Below are positions 18,771 through 28,972 of a stretch of DNA of 64,000 bases, piece by piece (the first letter of the stretch is position 1; every line of letters begins with the position of its first letter). The notes beneath the pieces are model-generated. The model worked only from the letters and a program-made list of their open reading frames with translations. It had not been told where the DNA came from and did no database searches. Made by a program: the position numbers and the translations under genes. This DNA comes from Acinetobacter halotolerans (GTDB lineage: Bacteria > Pseudomonadota > Gammaproteobacteria > Pseudomonadales > Moraxellaceae): positions 62,001-126,000 of the forward strand of contig NZ_SGIM01000006.1 of assembly GCF_004208515.1 (NCBI RefSeq), written 5' to 3'.

Positions 18771-19580
18771 ATGATTAGTCTCCCCTTGGTTTACACAATT
18801 TTGGCACTGATTGCTTATACCAGTTCGTTTTGGTATTTGTTTATTCGTCTAATGTCAAAACGTACACCAAATCTTTGGTGTTATGGTCTGATGGTGAGTT
18901 TAGGGGTACTGCTTCACAGTGCAGTCCTCTATCAAGACATGATGACACCAATGGGCATCAACTATGATGTATTTAACCTTATCTCTTTTACTTCGGGACT
19001 GATGCTCGTCCTCAGTTTGATCTTGAGTCTGATTCGTCCAATCTTGCCATTAAATCTGATTGGTACACCTGTGGCAGCGGTTGGTCTAATCTTGGGTTAT
19101 GCCTATAGCCAGCCGAATCAATTTATTGAGCTGCATAGCTTTGGCTTAGATCTACACATTATCCTGTCTTTATCGGCCTATGCCGTACTCTTGATGGCGA
19201 CCATACAAGCCGTATTACTTTGGTTCCAAGACCGAGAACTCAAAAAGAAGCAGAAAAAACGGATTTGGGTGAACCTGCTCCCCCCATTCCAAGTGATGGA
19301 ATCGTTGCTTTTTGATCTGATTATTACGGGTTTTGGTTTATTGACGGCTGCGCTGATCTTTGGTTTTTTCACCATTGATAATTTCTTTGCTCAGCACCTT
19401 GCACACAAAACGGCATTTAGTATTATCTCGTGGTTTTTATATGGTGCTCTGCTTATCGGACGTTACAAATTTGGCTGGCGTGGACTCAAGGCCATTCGCT
19501 TTACAGTGACTGCTTTCATTTTATTAGCCATTGGCTTTATTGGTAGCAAGTTTGTCTTAGAAATGCTTTTAGGACGTTAA
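18771..19580 (+). CDS. Cytochrome c assembly (CcsA)-like inner membrane protein, YpjD type
   Basis: 269 residues with eight or so transmembrane helices. The C-terminal two thirds resembles the CcmC/CcsA haem-handling fold, with conserved histidines such as HIILSLSAYAVLLM and the region around LAHKTAFSIISWFLYG. The location, divergent from ffh, is the one typical for E. coli ypjD homologues. The exact role is not established; haem transport is suggested by the fold only. Confidence 0.85.
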   Translation: MISLPLVYTILALIAYTSSFWYLFIRLMSKRTPNLWCYGLMVSLGVLLHSAVLYQDMMTPMGINYDVFNLISFTSGLMLVLSLILSLIRPILPLNLIGTPVAAVGLILGYAYSQPNQFIELHSFGLDLHIILSLSAYAVLLMATIQAVLLWFQDRELKKKQKKRIWVNLLPPFQVMESLLFDLIITGFGLLTAALIFGFFTIDNFFAQHLAHKTAFSIISWFLYGALLIGRYKFGWRGLKAIRFTVTAFILLAIGFIGSKFVLEMLLGR

Positions 19581-19659
19581 GTTTTTACACTTCTAATAAA
19601 ACTAGACAGCCTCCTTTAAAATGCGTATAACGCTGTTTTCGCTTAACTAGGTAACCATC

Positions 19660-20628
19660 GTGAAACTTGTGCTCGCCCCAATGGAAGGTCTAACTGATCC
19701 AATCATGCGTGATGTCCTCACTCATGTCGGCAGTTTTGATTGGTGTGTCACTGAGTTTATTCGTATTACTGATACTATTCTGCCTGATCATATTTATTAT
19801 AATTTCTGCCCTGAACTTAAAAATGATGGAAAAACAGCAGCAGGTACACCCGTACATGTACAATTCCTAGGCAATAACCCAGACATGCTTGCAGCCAATG
19901 CATCGAAAGCCGTCGAGCTAGGTGCACCAGCAATTGATCTAAATTTTGGCTGCCCTGCAAAAACGGTGAACCGCCATCGAGGTGGTTCGGTACTACTCGA
20001 TGAACCTGAAACAGTCCACCTATTAGTCAAAGCTGTTCGCGATGCGGTTCCTGCACATATCCCTGTCTCTGCCAAAATGCGCTTGGGTTATCTAGATGAA
20101 AACCACACTTTAGATAATGCTCATGCTATAGAAGATGCAGGCGCGAGTTGGTTAACTGTACATGCTCGAACCAAAGCAGATGGTTATACCCCGCCAGCCT
20201 ATTGGGAAAAAATTCAGCCGATTACAGAAGCGTTAAAGATTAATGTCATTGCCAATGGTGAAATTTGGAACAATGCCGATGCCAAAGCATGCTTACAACA
20301 ATCACACTGTCAGGACATCATGATTGGTCGTGCTGCTGTCACCACGCCTGATATTACCTTATGTGTTCGTCAAGACATTAACGATGCACTGCTTTCTTGG
20401 CAAGATTTAGTTGAACTCCAACAACGCTTTTTAAGCGGTCAATATAAAACTGAAATCGGCATGATCGGGCGTTATAAACAGTGGTTAGGTATGATGAGCA
20501 AAGCCTATCCCGAAGCACAGGAACTATGGGGACAAGTGAAGCGAATGAAACAACTTGAGCAGATTATATCTTGCTTGAATCACAATAGTGAAAATCAATC
20601 AAATTTACAATATAAATCAATAACTTAA
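19660..20628 (+). CDS. dusC: tRNA-dihydrouridine(16) synthase
   Basis: FMN enzyme that reduces uridine 16 in the tRNA D-loop. TIM-barrel motifs: LAPMEGLTD near 5-13, the catalytic cysteine in LNFGCPAKTVNRHRGG (C98), VSAKMRLGY and VHARTKADGY, ANGEIWN and MIGRAA. The N-terminal stretch (WCVTEFIRITDTILP ... FCPEL) matches DusC rather than DusA or DusB. The start codon is GTG (first codon of MKLVLAPMEG). Confidence 0.93.
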   Translation: MKLVLAPMEGLTDPIMRDVLTHVGSFDWCVTEFIRITDTILPDHIYYNFCPELKNDGKTAAGTPVHVQFLGNNPDMLAANASKAVELGAPAIDLNFGCPAKTVNRHRGGSVLLDEPETVHLLVKAVRDAVPAHIPVSAKMRLGYLDENHTLDNAHAIEDAGASWLTVHARTKADGYTPPAYWEKIQPITEALKINVIANGEIWNNADAKACLQQSHCQDIMIGRAAVTTPDITLCVRQDINDALLSWQDLVELQQRFLSGQYKTEIGMIGRYKQWLGMMSKAYPEAQELWGQVKRMKQLEQIISCLNHNSENQSNLQYKSIT

Positions 20629-20637
20629 CAACAAAAC

Positions 20638-20664
20638 AAAAGAGCGGCTAATTGCCGCTCTTTT
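20638..20664. terminator. Bidirectional terminator between dusC and the fil-type cluster
   Basis: AAAAGAGCGGC, loop TAATT, GCCGCTCTTTT. Perfect stem with T-tracts on both strands, serving convergent dusC and the last gene of the fil-type operon. Confidence 0.9.
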
Positions 20665-20686
20665 TAAGTACTAACTAATCGAAAGA

Positions 20687-21682
20687 TTACATTCCACCAA
20701 TATTGACTCTCAAATTGGTTACAGAAGTACCTGTCAAACCAATATTACCAATAGATGCATTTGGCAAAGTATTAAATGTCCCAATCGCACTTTGACCAGC
20801 AGTACCTAGAGTCACATTATTTAACTTTAAATCAAACCTGCTACTTTCACCTGTATTACCAAAAATAAAACCAGTATTTTCAATACCTGCATAGAAACCG
20901 TTTAATGAGAATGCATTGCCTTCATGACCAGTCAACTGAAAGTCAAAACTAGCCCCGACTGGAGTAGTTGCTGAATCGCCAGAGGTTGTATAGTCCGATA
21001 CAAGCACCATATTACAGCCTGAACCTGTACCACAAATAGAATTAATCGCACCGCCAAATAAGATCATTTTACCTTGCGGCGCTGCACCTAATTGAAGATT
21101 CATATACGGTTTATTATTGTTATCAAAAGCGATATCAATATTGTTATTTGATCGCAACACTTCTTTAACATTCGCTTTCGGTATATTACCTGAAGCAAAA
21201 ATTGAATTAGGTGTATAAACGTTTCCGATCAAAGTTGAAAGTGTTGTACTTGGTGCAGCATAAATCGAAAACGGTGAAATACGAATACCGTCTACACCAT
21301 CGAAAGATAAGGCTATATTAGCAAATGCACCACTCGCACCAACTCCTCGATCAGTATCGATTACAGCTTTCAAGCCTAATTGAGTTGCTGAACCAGCAGA
21401 TAAACCTGAGACTTTTACATTTTGCGCAGTGGACTGTCCCGCCACCCCGGCAATCACCAAACCAGCTTTATTGGTATAATTATCTAGATCTGTATAGCCA
21501 GTATAAGACAAGCCATCCTTATCAATCACAGCAATATGCTTGAACTCAATATCTGTATTTATGCCAATACTTAAACCATCTTGCCCTGTTGCTAATGACA
21601 GGCTTTGATCATCCATTGGTTGCATTGCCATGGTAAATGGACTTAATAGCAACAATGATACATATCCTAATTTTTTATTCAT
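20687..21682 (-). CDS. Exported fil-type protein (331 residues), last gene of the operon
   Basis: Signal peptide MNKKLGYVSLLLLSPFTMA, then MQPMDDQSLSLATGQDGLSI, the shared post-signal motif of this cluster. The rest is a Gly/Asn/Ser/Thr-rich, beta-strand-like sequence with few charged residues, typical of outer-membrane or extracellular proteins. One close cysteine pair (NSICGTGSGCNM) could form a disulfide. It sits about 50 bases after the 832-residue paralogue and before a terminator. The function is not known. By family it belongs with the Acinetobacter Fil (putative pilus assembly) proteins; which Fil letter applies is not certain. Confidence 0.75.
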   Translation of the reverse strand: MNKKLGYVSLLLLSPFTMAMQPMDDQSLSLATGQDGLSIGINTDIEFKHIAVIDKDGLSYTGYTDLDNYTNKAGLVIAGVAGQSTAQNVKVSGLSAGSATQLGLKAVIDTDRGVGASGAFANIALSFDGVDGIRISPFSIYAAPSTTLSTLIGNVYTPNSIFASGNIPKANVKEVLRSNNNIDIAFDNNNKPYMNLQLGAAPQGKMILFGGAINSICGTGSGCNMVLVSDYTTSGDSATTPVGASFDFQLTGHEGNAFSLNGFYAGIENTGFIFGNTGESSRFDLKLNNVTLGTAGQSAIGTFNTLPNASIGNIGLTGTSVTNLRVNIGGM

Positions 21683-21769
21683 TGCCCTAATCCGTAGACA
21701 AGTGTTTAAAATATAATCACCAAGATAACATACTTTTCACATCACTCAATATGTTTCAGATGAGCTAAA

Positions 21770-24232
21770 TTAGTTACGTGGCATAATACTAAATTGGCTA
21801 CTCAATCGACCACCAGTAATGGCCATTTCGCCTAAACGTGCACCTGTTCCTGTTTGTGGTGGGTACAGATTAATATCACGAATTCTTAATACGCCATCAG
21901 TCGTACGTTGTGGGTTAAAGGTAAGATCCGCATTAAAACTAACAACACCATCTGCACCGTTCTGACCACCTTTAGGCGCAATCACAATTGCATTATCAAA
22001 AGCCACTTTACCAGTGATATTGTCCAAACCAATGGTTGATTTATCGATTGGATCACTAATTTGTATGGTATTTTTATCGCCTGTCAGCTGGAAATCTCCG
22101 ACCACATTGAGACGATTACCCGTTCCATCAGCCTTATATTCACTATTTGGAATAAGTGAAAAATTCATATTTCCGCCTAGCCGTAATTTCAAACCAAACA
22201 GAACATCATTCTCATTTGCAAAATTATTATTAGGAGCAGAACTTCCATTGCTACACGCAGAGATAGGGCTCGTCAAACAGCTTTTATATGTTGCTCCTGG
22301 TAGATAACCAGCTGCGACCTCCGCCGCCATAACGATCAACATATCTTCTAAGCTAACATTCATACTGCCTTTTTCAACACCAATACTACCAGTCCCTTTC
22401 ATAAGCATATCAATATTACGAAGTCCCATATAGTAATCTGTTGCACCGTCAATCACTAAAATAGAAGTCGTTTTGTTGCCTAACTTAGCATTATTATTAC
22501 CAACATCCCGATCAATACCATAAGTATTCATAGCCAGAGAAAAACCTAATCGAGGGGTCTGACCTGTGCCTACGGCAGTTCCTTGAGTACCACCTACTTG
22601 ATAATAATAGACTTTACTTGCATCGACAGTTGTACCAAACATTGCCATATTTGCATTTAAGCCATAAAAAGGTAAGGCTAGTCCCCATTGATTATTAGTA
22701 CGCTCAGCAATATTTGGGACAGTTTGGCCAAAAGTATCATTAGTTCTTGCGCTATTAGTGAATCGCCCACGTTTTGATAATGCTTGGAACTCGGCACCAC
22801 GAACAGCTATAAGCAAACTATATGGGTTTGTGCTTGCTGTGCCTGTATGAATATTTTGAATATAGTCAGCATCTGTCGTCAGCGTACTGTTATCTCCAAA
22901 CCGACTTGTTTGGAAAGCATAGTTTGCAGGTAAATAAACAGACTTAGTATCTGCAAGGTTAATGTAAACATTACCACTATTAAAAGAACCACGAGTTCCT
23001 TGTTGCAAGCCTGTTAAATTACCAAACTCAAATCCATAGGTATTTAGTCCAGCACCACCTATTTCCAAAGTTGTTGCTTTTCCATCACTACCTAACATTG
23101 AATCATTATCTATAGTAAAGTCCGCCCCCATTCTAAAACCGATACCAGTATTTCCAATGACATTACTGCCACTTTTGGCCTGACCTAGAATGTTCGTACC
23201 ATCTGGATTCCCATAATTTGTACCATATACAGGGTTATTTTTCCCTTCACTACTAATTCCACGCAACTGTAAAAAGCCATTAACCATACGACCACTTGCA
23301 CCTACACGAATCAATCCATTGGCGCCTTGTGGACTTTTTGTCAATTGATTAATTGCATATGGATCTGTTTTACTTACATTCTTATTGAGCATGAACTCAA
23401 GATTTAAACCCGCATTAGTAAGGTCCGTATAACTACCCGCAATAAGACTACTAGTTGCAGCATCTGGTGCACGGATAAAATCAACATAACCATATGTTGA
23501 ACTAGGCGTAGTTGCTAGCCCTGCTTTACCAACACCATCTGCATTAGTTTGTAATTTAAAGCCTTCTACAGCATCAATAAACATGACGCCCTTGCCGAAG
23601 AAGTTAAAGTTAAGGTTTTTTAAGATTAACTGATTTAATTCATTATTTACGTCAGTTTGTCCCAAATAAATATTGGCATTATTGACACCCAATTTGAGTG
23701 TAGATTGCCCTGTTTTACTAAACAAACCATCCCGTGTGTTGAAATCAATATTAATCACTGAACTGGTTTGAATTGCCATATTCCCAATTGGATCACTACA
23801 AGTCTGACTGGCCTCTGTATCACAAATTTTAAATTTATCGATCGTAATTAAAGATGGGTTCGTTGCAATACTTAAATCTAACCCAACTTTACCATCAGCA
23901 TGACTACCACTATTAATCTTATAGCTCGTGCCAGGTGTAAGCGAACTAGAATTACTTTGAGCAATTTTAAAGTCTTCAGCAACTGCTCTCAATTTATTAT
24001 TGGTTGCACTTGCACTTCCTCTCCCTGCATCATCTTCCCAATACAACTGTTTGACATTGACTTCATCAAAACTCGTATTAATTGAAATACCATCTTGACC
24101 GTTAACTTGTCGCAATGCACTATCATCTAAACTTTGCATGGCATAAGCAGAATGACTAATCATCAATAGGCTTGCTGCAAGTGTATTTAGCGCAAAATAT
24201 GCTACGTTGTGATTTTGATTGTTTTTTTTCAT
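21770..24232 (-). CDS. Large exported fil-type protein (about 820 residues)
   Basis: Start set at MKKNNQNHN (24232), with AGGATTGAAGTG just upstream; the longer frame would overlap the preceding gene. The signal peptide ends near SHSAYA and is followed by MQSLDDSALRQVNGQDGISI. The mature part is long, low in charge and rich in Gly, Asn, Thr and Ser. It contains repeated patterns of the kind 'I-x-G-x-x-x-x-G-F-x-x-G' and 'L-x-I-G-G-A-G-L', consistent with a beta-rich surface protein. A cysteine pair (CDTEASQTC) lies near residue 145. Third gene of a four-gene operon. Function unknown; named Fil-like by family resemblance. Confidence 0.75.
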   Translation of the reverse strand: MKKNNQNHNVAYFALNTLAASLLMISHSAYAMQSLDDSALRQVNGQDGISINTSFDEVNVKQLYWEDDAGRGSASATNNKLRAVAEDFKIAQSNSSSLTPGTSYKINSGSHADGKVGLDLSIATNPSLITIDKFKICDTEASQTCSDPIGNMAIQTSSVINIDFNTRDGLFSKTGQSTLKLGVNNANIYLGQTDVNNELNQLILKNLNFNFFGKGVMFIDAVEGFKLQTNADGVGKAGLATTPSSTYGYVDFIRAPDAATSSLIAGSYTDLTNAGLNLEFMLNKNVSKTDPYAINQLTKSPQGANGLIRVGASGRMVNGFLQLRGISSEGKNNPVYGTNYGNPDGTNILGQAKSGSNVIGNTGIGFRMGADFTIDNDSMLGSDGKATTLEIGGAGLNTYGFEFGNLTGLQQGTRGSFNSGNVYINLADTKSVYLPANYAFQTSRFGDNSTLTTDADYIQNIHTGTASTNPYSLLIAVRGAEFQALSKRGRFTNSARTNDTFGQTVPNIAERTNNQWGLALPFYGLNANMAMFGTTVDASKVYYYQVGGTQGTAVGTGQTPRLGFSLAMNTYGIDRDVGNNNAKLGNKTTSILVIDGATDYYMGLRNIDMLMKGTGSIGVEKGSMNVSLEDMLIVMAAEVAAGYLPGATYKSCLTSPISACSNGSSAPNNNFANENDVLFGLKLRLGGNMNFSLIPNSEYKADGTGNRLNVVGDFQLTGDKNTIQISDPIDKSTIGLDNITGKVAFDNAIVIAPKGGQNGADGVVSFNADLTFNPQRTTDGVLRIRDINLYPPQTGTGARLGEMAITGGRLSSQFSIMPRN

Positions 24233-24261
24233 CACTTCAATCCTTTGAAATCTACACTCAA

Positions 24262-24969
24262 TTAGCAACGTGGGTGGCTACCGTCACAACCAAAGACTTT
24301 AATTGTTCCTTGTAACGCAAGATTACCGTTCATTCGTAATCCCATAAAGCCTGTTTCTTTACCATGATCATAAGTTGAATTTGGTGCATTGGCTGAAGTA
24401 TAAGTCGAGTTTTTTAAATAACCATAACCACTAGTAGGCGCAGTATTCGGATCTGTACCTTCCACTACTTTTCCTGTTGCAGCATCAATATAACTGGTAA
24501 AGTCATCCTGCTCGATAGCCAAAGCATTAAAACCGAAGTTACGAATGAGGATAGGTGACGTCGCCTGATAACTTAATTGAATCGCAGGTTTAATCGTATC
24601 ACCATAGACAAGATCTACACCATCCAACCCAAGCTTTTGGATATCAATCGTTCCCTGAATACCTTTAAAGACTAGCCATAATCTATGTGCAGGATCATCA
24701 ATGGTCGGATTACTAATGGGATTATTATTTGCATCAACAAATCGCCTATTCACAGAAATAGCTAAACGGCAATACGCAAGATTATTACAAGCACTTTCAT
24801 CAAAAACATATTTACCATTTTCCAATCTATGATTTAACGAAAGTTTAAGTGATAAATCAGCTCCTGCTTGAGCTTCTACTGCCTGCAGTTCATGATTATC
24901 TAAGGCTTGCAATCCTGCATGTGCGACACTGAAACTACATAATAGGAGTAAAGTTGTTAATTTTTTCAT
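24262..24969 (-). CDS. Exported fil-type protein (235 residues)
   Basis: Signal peptide MKKLTTLLLLCSFSVAHA, then LQALDNHELQAVEAQAGADLSLKL, a divergent version of the shared motif. The mature region has a cysteine pair (ESACNNLAYC) near 55-65 and a C-terminal pair (FGCDGSHPRC). The ATG follows AGGAG by 8 bases. It starts 14 bases after the 675-residue gene, and its end is about 30 bases before the 832-residue gene start, so the genes are tightly co-transcribed. Shortest member of the set. Function unknown. Confidence 0.75.
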   Translation of the reverse strand: MKKLTTLLLLCSFSVAHAGLQALDNHELQAVEAQAGADLSLKLSLNHRLENGKYVFDESACNNLAYCRLAISVNRRFVDANNNPISNPTIDDPAHRLWLVFKGIQGTIDIQKLGLDGVDLVYGDTIKPAIQLSYQATSPILIRNFGFNALAIEQDDFTSYIDAATGKVVEGTDPNTAPTSGYGYLKNSTYTSANAPNSTYDHGKETGFMGLRMNGNLALQGTIKVFGCDGSHPRC

Positions 24970-24983
24970 TTCTTATACTCCTC

Positions 24984-27011
24984 TTATAGTCCAGTAGTGG
25001 TGATTTTAAGATGTTGAATCAACACACCATCAATAACGGCTGATCCCATATTATTAGTTGGTGAAGCCGTATTTAATCGATATGTATTAATGTCTGCATT
25101 TGGAGTTGTCGTATGCCAGCGTCCATTGTTATAAAGTGCATCTGGTAAAGGTGTTTGATTGGGCACAGTGAATTGGGTTCCATTTCCAGCATCAACTAAG
25201 GTATATCCTGTATTGTTTACTGTTGGATTATAATAGGAAGTACTACTGATATTTGCCCAGTTTGCGCCTCGAGAATCAAATCTTAAACCTGACCCTGCGT
25301 TGCCAGTCCAGCCTGTTGCTGTCCGATATTGCCAAGTATCATAACAAGTACTTAAATTCAAAAATCCGCAACTATAGCTGCCTGCACGACGCTCCTGATT
25401 TTGCAATTGGTAGAAATGATAATCTTTTGATACAGTTCCACTACTCAAAGAACCAAAAGAAATTCCAACAGCATCTTGTGTGCTATTTCCTTTAAATGCT
25501 TGAAGTGTTTTACCACCATCATCGCTATATACAGTACCGATACTAATACTACTGTGGGTTGCATTTGAACCTTGATAGGTTTTTCCACCTAAAGTAACAT
25601 TATTACCACATTGATAAATATTACAAGTTGATCCTTTATAACTTGGATCTAAACCAGTATAGTCGGTATATATTTGTTTATAAATACTTTCTTTATTTGG
25701 AATACGAGCAACTTCCAAACTAAAGTTTTTACCATCAGATCCTAAAATCACAGGTTGATATAAATTACCTAATACTAAGTTAGTATTTAAATTATAGATA
25801 AACAACCCTTCATTACCATTAAAAGTTGGCGCATTTCCACCATGAATAGCAGGTGTTGTTAAGTTATTTGTATCAGAAGTTTCTCTAGTACTTAAGCGTA
25901 ATACACGATCGTTTAGACCCGTAGGTGCAGTCCACTGCCCAGTAGCTGTAATTTTTGTTGTTTGACTACGAATACGATATAACCAGTCTGAACTTGGTGA
26001 GTTATTACTTGGTGCACCAGTATATTGAGTACTATAACGATTTACCCAAGGTTCTACCGTAGACGTTGGTGTATTTGTGACGCTACCAGCTTTTAAATCA
26101 GCACCATCACCACTGTTAAAGCGGAATACTCCTGACACACCCAGTGTATTATTATAAAATGGGCTGAGTCCTCCTGTAGTTCCCGCACCATCAAGCGTCT
26201 GAAATATTTTTAAATGGCTACCATTTAAACTAAATCCATTCCAAACACCCTGCAAACGCAGCCTATTTGCACGGTTTGCATCTACACTTGTTCCAATTAA
26301 ACCGACATTATTTCCATAATGGAACTGATCTACAGCACCATCCACTTTATTTGGATTTCGTACAAACGCATCTGCCCATAACCCCAATTTTAAGTTATAA
26401 GCATCAATTCCAGCGATATCTCGGGTACCGACCTCATAAAGAGGTGCTTCTAAAGCAAGGTAAGTTATGTCGCCTGTATCTGTATTTGGAGCACCACCAT
26501 CTGGTGTAAATGTTGGGACATTTGATTCGGTCAGAACTTTTAAAATCCACGGATTACTTGCAGTACCCCAGCTTCGAATAGCATTAATTGCATTTCCATC
26601 ATTATTCAAACCGACACGTTCATTATGGTTATTTGCACGACTTGAGTTGGAAGCCGTAACCGCTAAACCATATAAGAACAGGTCAGCCTTACCAACAGCA
26701 CGATCGCCTGAGTCGATACTTCCGTTTTTATTTGTATCTGCTGCAGTAAGCGAAAGAGGTCCGATTGGAAGGTAGTTAATATAACCAGTATCTAGTTGTC
26801 TATTAAGTAAATCTGCTTGTGTAGTGGTTGCTTTTTCACCCTGAAAAATCATATACGTATTTTCAGGCAACAGTGCAATTCCCTCGCCTATGGCTTGGCT
26901 TAAACCCTCATCAGAGATTTCTTGTAATGCAAAAACTGATTGACTGACACACAATCCAATCAAACTCGCTAAAACAGTCTTTTGAAATGAATCCATATGG
27001 AGTATAGCCAT
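24984..27011 (-). CDS. Exported fil-type protein (675 residues), first gene of the four-gene operon
   Basis: ATG preceded by AGGAAGG. The signal peptide reaches VSQSVFA and is followed by LQEISDEGLSQAIGEGIALLPEN, the shared motif. The mature protein is rich in Asn, Gly, Thr and Tyr, and includes FLYGLAVTAS, YLALEAPLYEVGTRD, AYNLKLGLWADAFVRNP and RLRLQGVWNGFSLNGSHLKIFQTLDG, segments I associate with Acinetobacter Fil cluster proteins. There are paired cysteines near 463-468 and 553-561. About 250 bases separate it from the upstream FilA-like gene, with a terminator between, so a promoter should lie at roughly 27020-27220. Function unknown. Confidence 0.75.
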   Translation of the reverse strand: MAILHMDSFQKTVLASLIGLCVSQSVFALQEISDEGLSQAIGEGIALLPENTYMIFQGEKATTTQADLLNRQLDTGYINYLPIGPLSLTAADTNKNGSIDSGDRAVGKADLFLYGLAVTASNSSRANNHNERVGLNNDGNAINAIRSWGTASNPWILKVLTESNVPTFTPDGGAPNTDTGDITYLALEAPLYEVGTRDIAGIDAYNLKLGLWADAFVRNPNKVDGAVDQFHYGNNVGLIGTSVDANRANRLRLQGVWNGFSLNGSHLKIFQTLDGAGTTGGLSPFYNNTLGVSGVFRFNSGDGADLKAGSVTNTPTSTVEPWVNRYSTQYTGAPSNNSPSSDWLYRIRSQTTKITATGQWTAPTGLNDRVLRLSTRETSDTNNLTTPAIHGGNAPTFNGNEGLFIYNLNTNLVLGNLYQPVILGSDGKNFSLEVARIPNKESIYKQIYTDYTGLDPSYKGSTCNIYQCGNNVTLGGKTYQGSNATHSSISIGTVYSDDGGKTLQAFKGNSTQDAVGISFGSLSSGTVSKDYHFYQLQNQERRAGSYSCGFLNLSTCYDTWQYRTATGWTGNAGSGLRFDSRGANWANISSTSYYNPTVNNTGYTLVDAGNGTQFTVPNQTPLPDALYNNGRWHTTTPNADINTYRLNTASPTNNMGSAVIDGVLIQHLKITTTGL

Positions 27012-27228
27012 TTTGACCTTCCTGTTACACGATGCTCCGCACCTATGTTATATTTTTTCTTTCATCCCTCTGAGTGATTTGTTCAAAAAACCTGCTTCCT
27101 AGCATCACTCAAAATATAGAATAGACGAATTCATCCCCATCTAATCTCAGAATTTATTATGCCGAATAATTACACAAATGCAAAATAAACTGGTCAAATG
27201 TTACATTTTTCCGATGAGCGCATAAAAC

Positions 27229-27252
27229 AAAAAGCAGCCAAAGCTGCTTTTT
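27229..27252 (-). terminator. Rho-independent terminator after the first FilA-like copy
   Basis: AAAAAGCAGC, loop CAAA, GCTGCTTTTT. Perfect stem placed directly after the stop of the gene ending at 27269, before the next fil-type gene. Confidence 0.88.
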
Positions 27253-27268
27253 AATGCTGATTTCGAAT

Positions 27269-28657
27269 CTAGCAAAATTTTAAAGTGCCATAACAGTTAG
27301 GTGTAAACTTTTGGGTCGCCAACTCTAAATCAACCAGTGCCATTTGTGGACGCGTCGCATTAATTAAGTTAACTGTACCAACTGGAATAGCGCTACCGAG
27401 CAAACAGTTCTCGGCAATAATACCCCCACACTGAACTGGATTTTGATACAAGTACTCACTCACTTGCCTAAAAGCCTCATTAAGGGTAGCTTTTGGAATA
27501 TCAACTGCAAGTGTAGGTTCAATAAATCCAATATCAATTGGGTCTGAAAACTCTAACCACCAACCATTTTGAGAAACAGAATTATTATTGCTCCATTGAA
27601 TATTTTTAGACTGCAAAGATAGCGAGGCTGCTGTACCATTTAGATTCGCTTTATGGAAAAAACCTAAATCTTCACTGATCGCCACATCAACCATGAGATT
27701 TTTAATTAAACCAGTTGTATCTTTATTATCTAAATTGATTATTCCAGCTGCTCTCGCACTCAGCTTACCGCTTAGATCAATATCCCGAACTGTTGCTGTT
27801 GCCGACAAAGCCGCACTACTAATTCGCTTTCCCGTAATCTCTTGCCTTGGAAGATATAAATCACCTTTTAATATATTACTTCCAGTCGCCTTATCCCGTA
27901 GATTAAGCGCATAAGAGGTTGTTGTAAAACCAATTGGGATTCCCAAAACACAGCAAGCCCGTCCCGTAATAGCATCATAACCATCTGACTGATTTAAAGT
28001 ACCTTTAGCTGCTTCCCCCCCCACGAGACTTGTACCAAAACCATTCACGTTGGCAAGACCAGTTGTTGCAGCAATTTCCATATAACCACTTAAAGAATTA
28101 ATACCACTTTTTGTGGGACCGTTTTCCAATCCAAAAGTAATCAATCCAACGGCTTTCTCAGAACTTAAATTAATACCAACGATTTCACGCGTTGACGCTT
28201 TATCTGGATTTCTAATGGCAAATTCAATAAAAGGATTGGTTAAAACTGCAGATGAACCCGCACGCGCTGATCGGTCAGCCTTACTATCTGTATTCGAGGT
28301 TTCAGAATTACCCAAACCACTTAAACTCAGATAATCAATATCAATATCACAACCACCAACTCCATTAACACCACCACATCCCAGTTGAAGCTTTTTAATA
28401 TTAACATTAAGCTCCATGTTGGCTTCTAACCCTAGCTTATAGAAACCTACCCTTGTATCACCACCAACACGCTGTGCTTCTTTATTGGCAAGATCAGTTG
28501 GTGAAATAAAGGATAGGCTCATTAAAGCCTGCCCTGTTGTTGCAGACATCTCACTATCGCTTAGACTTTGTAATGTGCTAGAAGTAGCATACGCAGAATT
28601 CAAACATAAGCTGCTTAGCGCAAGTATTGCTAAATGAAGAGACTTAAACTGTCGCAT
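27269..28657 (-). CDS. FilA-like exported protein, tandem copy 1
   Basis: Start set at MRQFKSLHLA (28657) because AGGAGG lies 5 bases upstream; a longer frame starts at 28684. The signal peptide ends near NSAYA and is followed by LQSLSDSEMSATTGQALMSLSFI. The conserved region KKLQLGCGGVNGVGGCDIDIDYLSLSG carries a cysteine pair; another pair occurs near QCGGIIAENC, and the protein ends FTPNCYGTLKFC. Most of the sequence is identical to the neighbouring copy. The family is annotated in Acinetobacter as putative pilus assembly protein FilA; that name is from memory. A role as surface or pilus component is inferred. Confidence 0.8.
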   Translation of the reverse strand: MRQFKSLHLAILALSSLCLNSAYATSSTLQSLSDSEMSATTGQALMSLSFISPTDLANKEAQRVGGDTRVGFYKLGLEANMELNVNIKKLQLGCGGVNGVGGCDIDIDYLSLSGLGNSETSNTDSKADRSARAGSSAVLTNPFIEFAIRNPDKASTREIVGINLSSEKAVGLITFGLENGPTKSGINSLSGYMEIAATTGLANVNGFGTSLVGGEAAKGTLNQSDGYDAITGRACCVLGIPIGFTTTSYALNLRDKATGSNILKGDLYLPRQEITGKRISSAALSATATVRDIDLSGKLSARAAGIINLDNKDTTGLIKNLMVDVAISEDLGFFHKANLNGTAASLSLQSKNIQWSNNNSVSQNGWWLEFSDPIDIGFIEPTLAVDIPKATLNEAFRQVSEYLYQNPVQCGGIIAENCLLGSAIPVGTVNLINATRPQMALVDLELATQKFTPNCYGTLKFC

Positions 28658-28781
28658 GCCGACCTCCTTGTTTAAAACATCCATAACCTGATTACTTTTT
28701 ATTTCGAGTTTCCATGCTTACAAATACCAATCACAACGAAACATTAATTTATATTTTTTTGCACAAAAACAACACAACTCG

Positions 28782-28787
28782 ATTGTA
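28782..28787 (-). promoter_or_regulatory. Conserved -10 element upstream of FilA-like copy 1
   Basis: On the minus strand AAGCTACAATCGAGTT, with TACAAT as -10, about 125 bases before the start codon. The same block (AAGCTACAATCAAGTT) occurs upstream of copy 2, while the rest of the leaders differ, so it is probably a retained promoter. No good -35 is visible. Confidence 0.45.
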
Positions 28788-28871
28788 GCTTAATTTTCTT
28801 AAATTAGTAGTTCATTCGTCTGATGTCGTTACGATTTCAGCAAGGGCTGGTGACATTTGCTAAATAAAAAA

Positions 28872-28915
28872 AGCGAGTAGTAAATTCAGTCATTAAACCG
28901 AATTTACTACTCGCT
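28872..28915 (-). terminator. Strong terminator after FilA-like copy 2
   Basis: Perfect 16-bp arms (AGCGAGTAGTAAATTC at 28872-28887, GAATTTACTACTCGCT at 28900-28915) with a 12-base loop. On the minus strand the stem is followed by a seven-T run. It isolates the two copies transcriptionally. Confidence 0.9.
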
Positions 28916-28972
28916 ATGCATAAAACCTCTACTTAATAAAAATAAAGCAGAGGCCTATTGAGATTTAAAAAA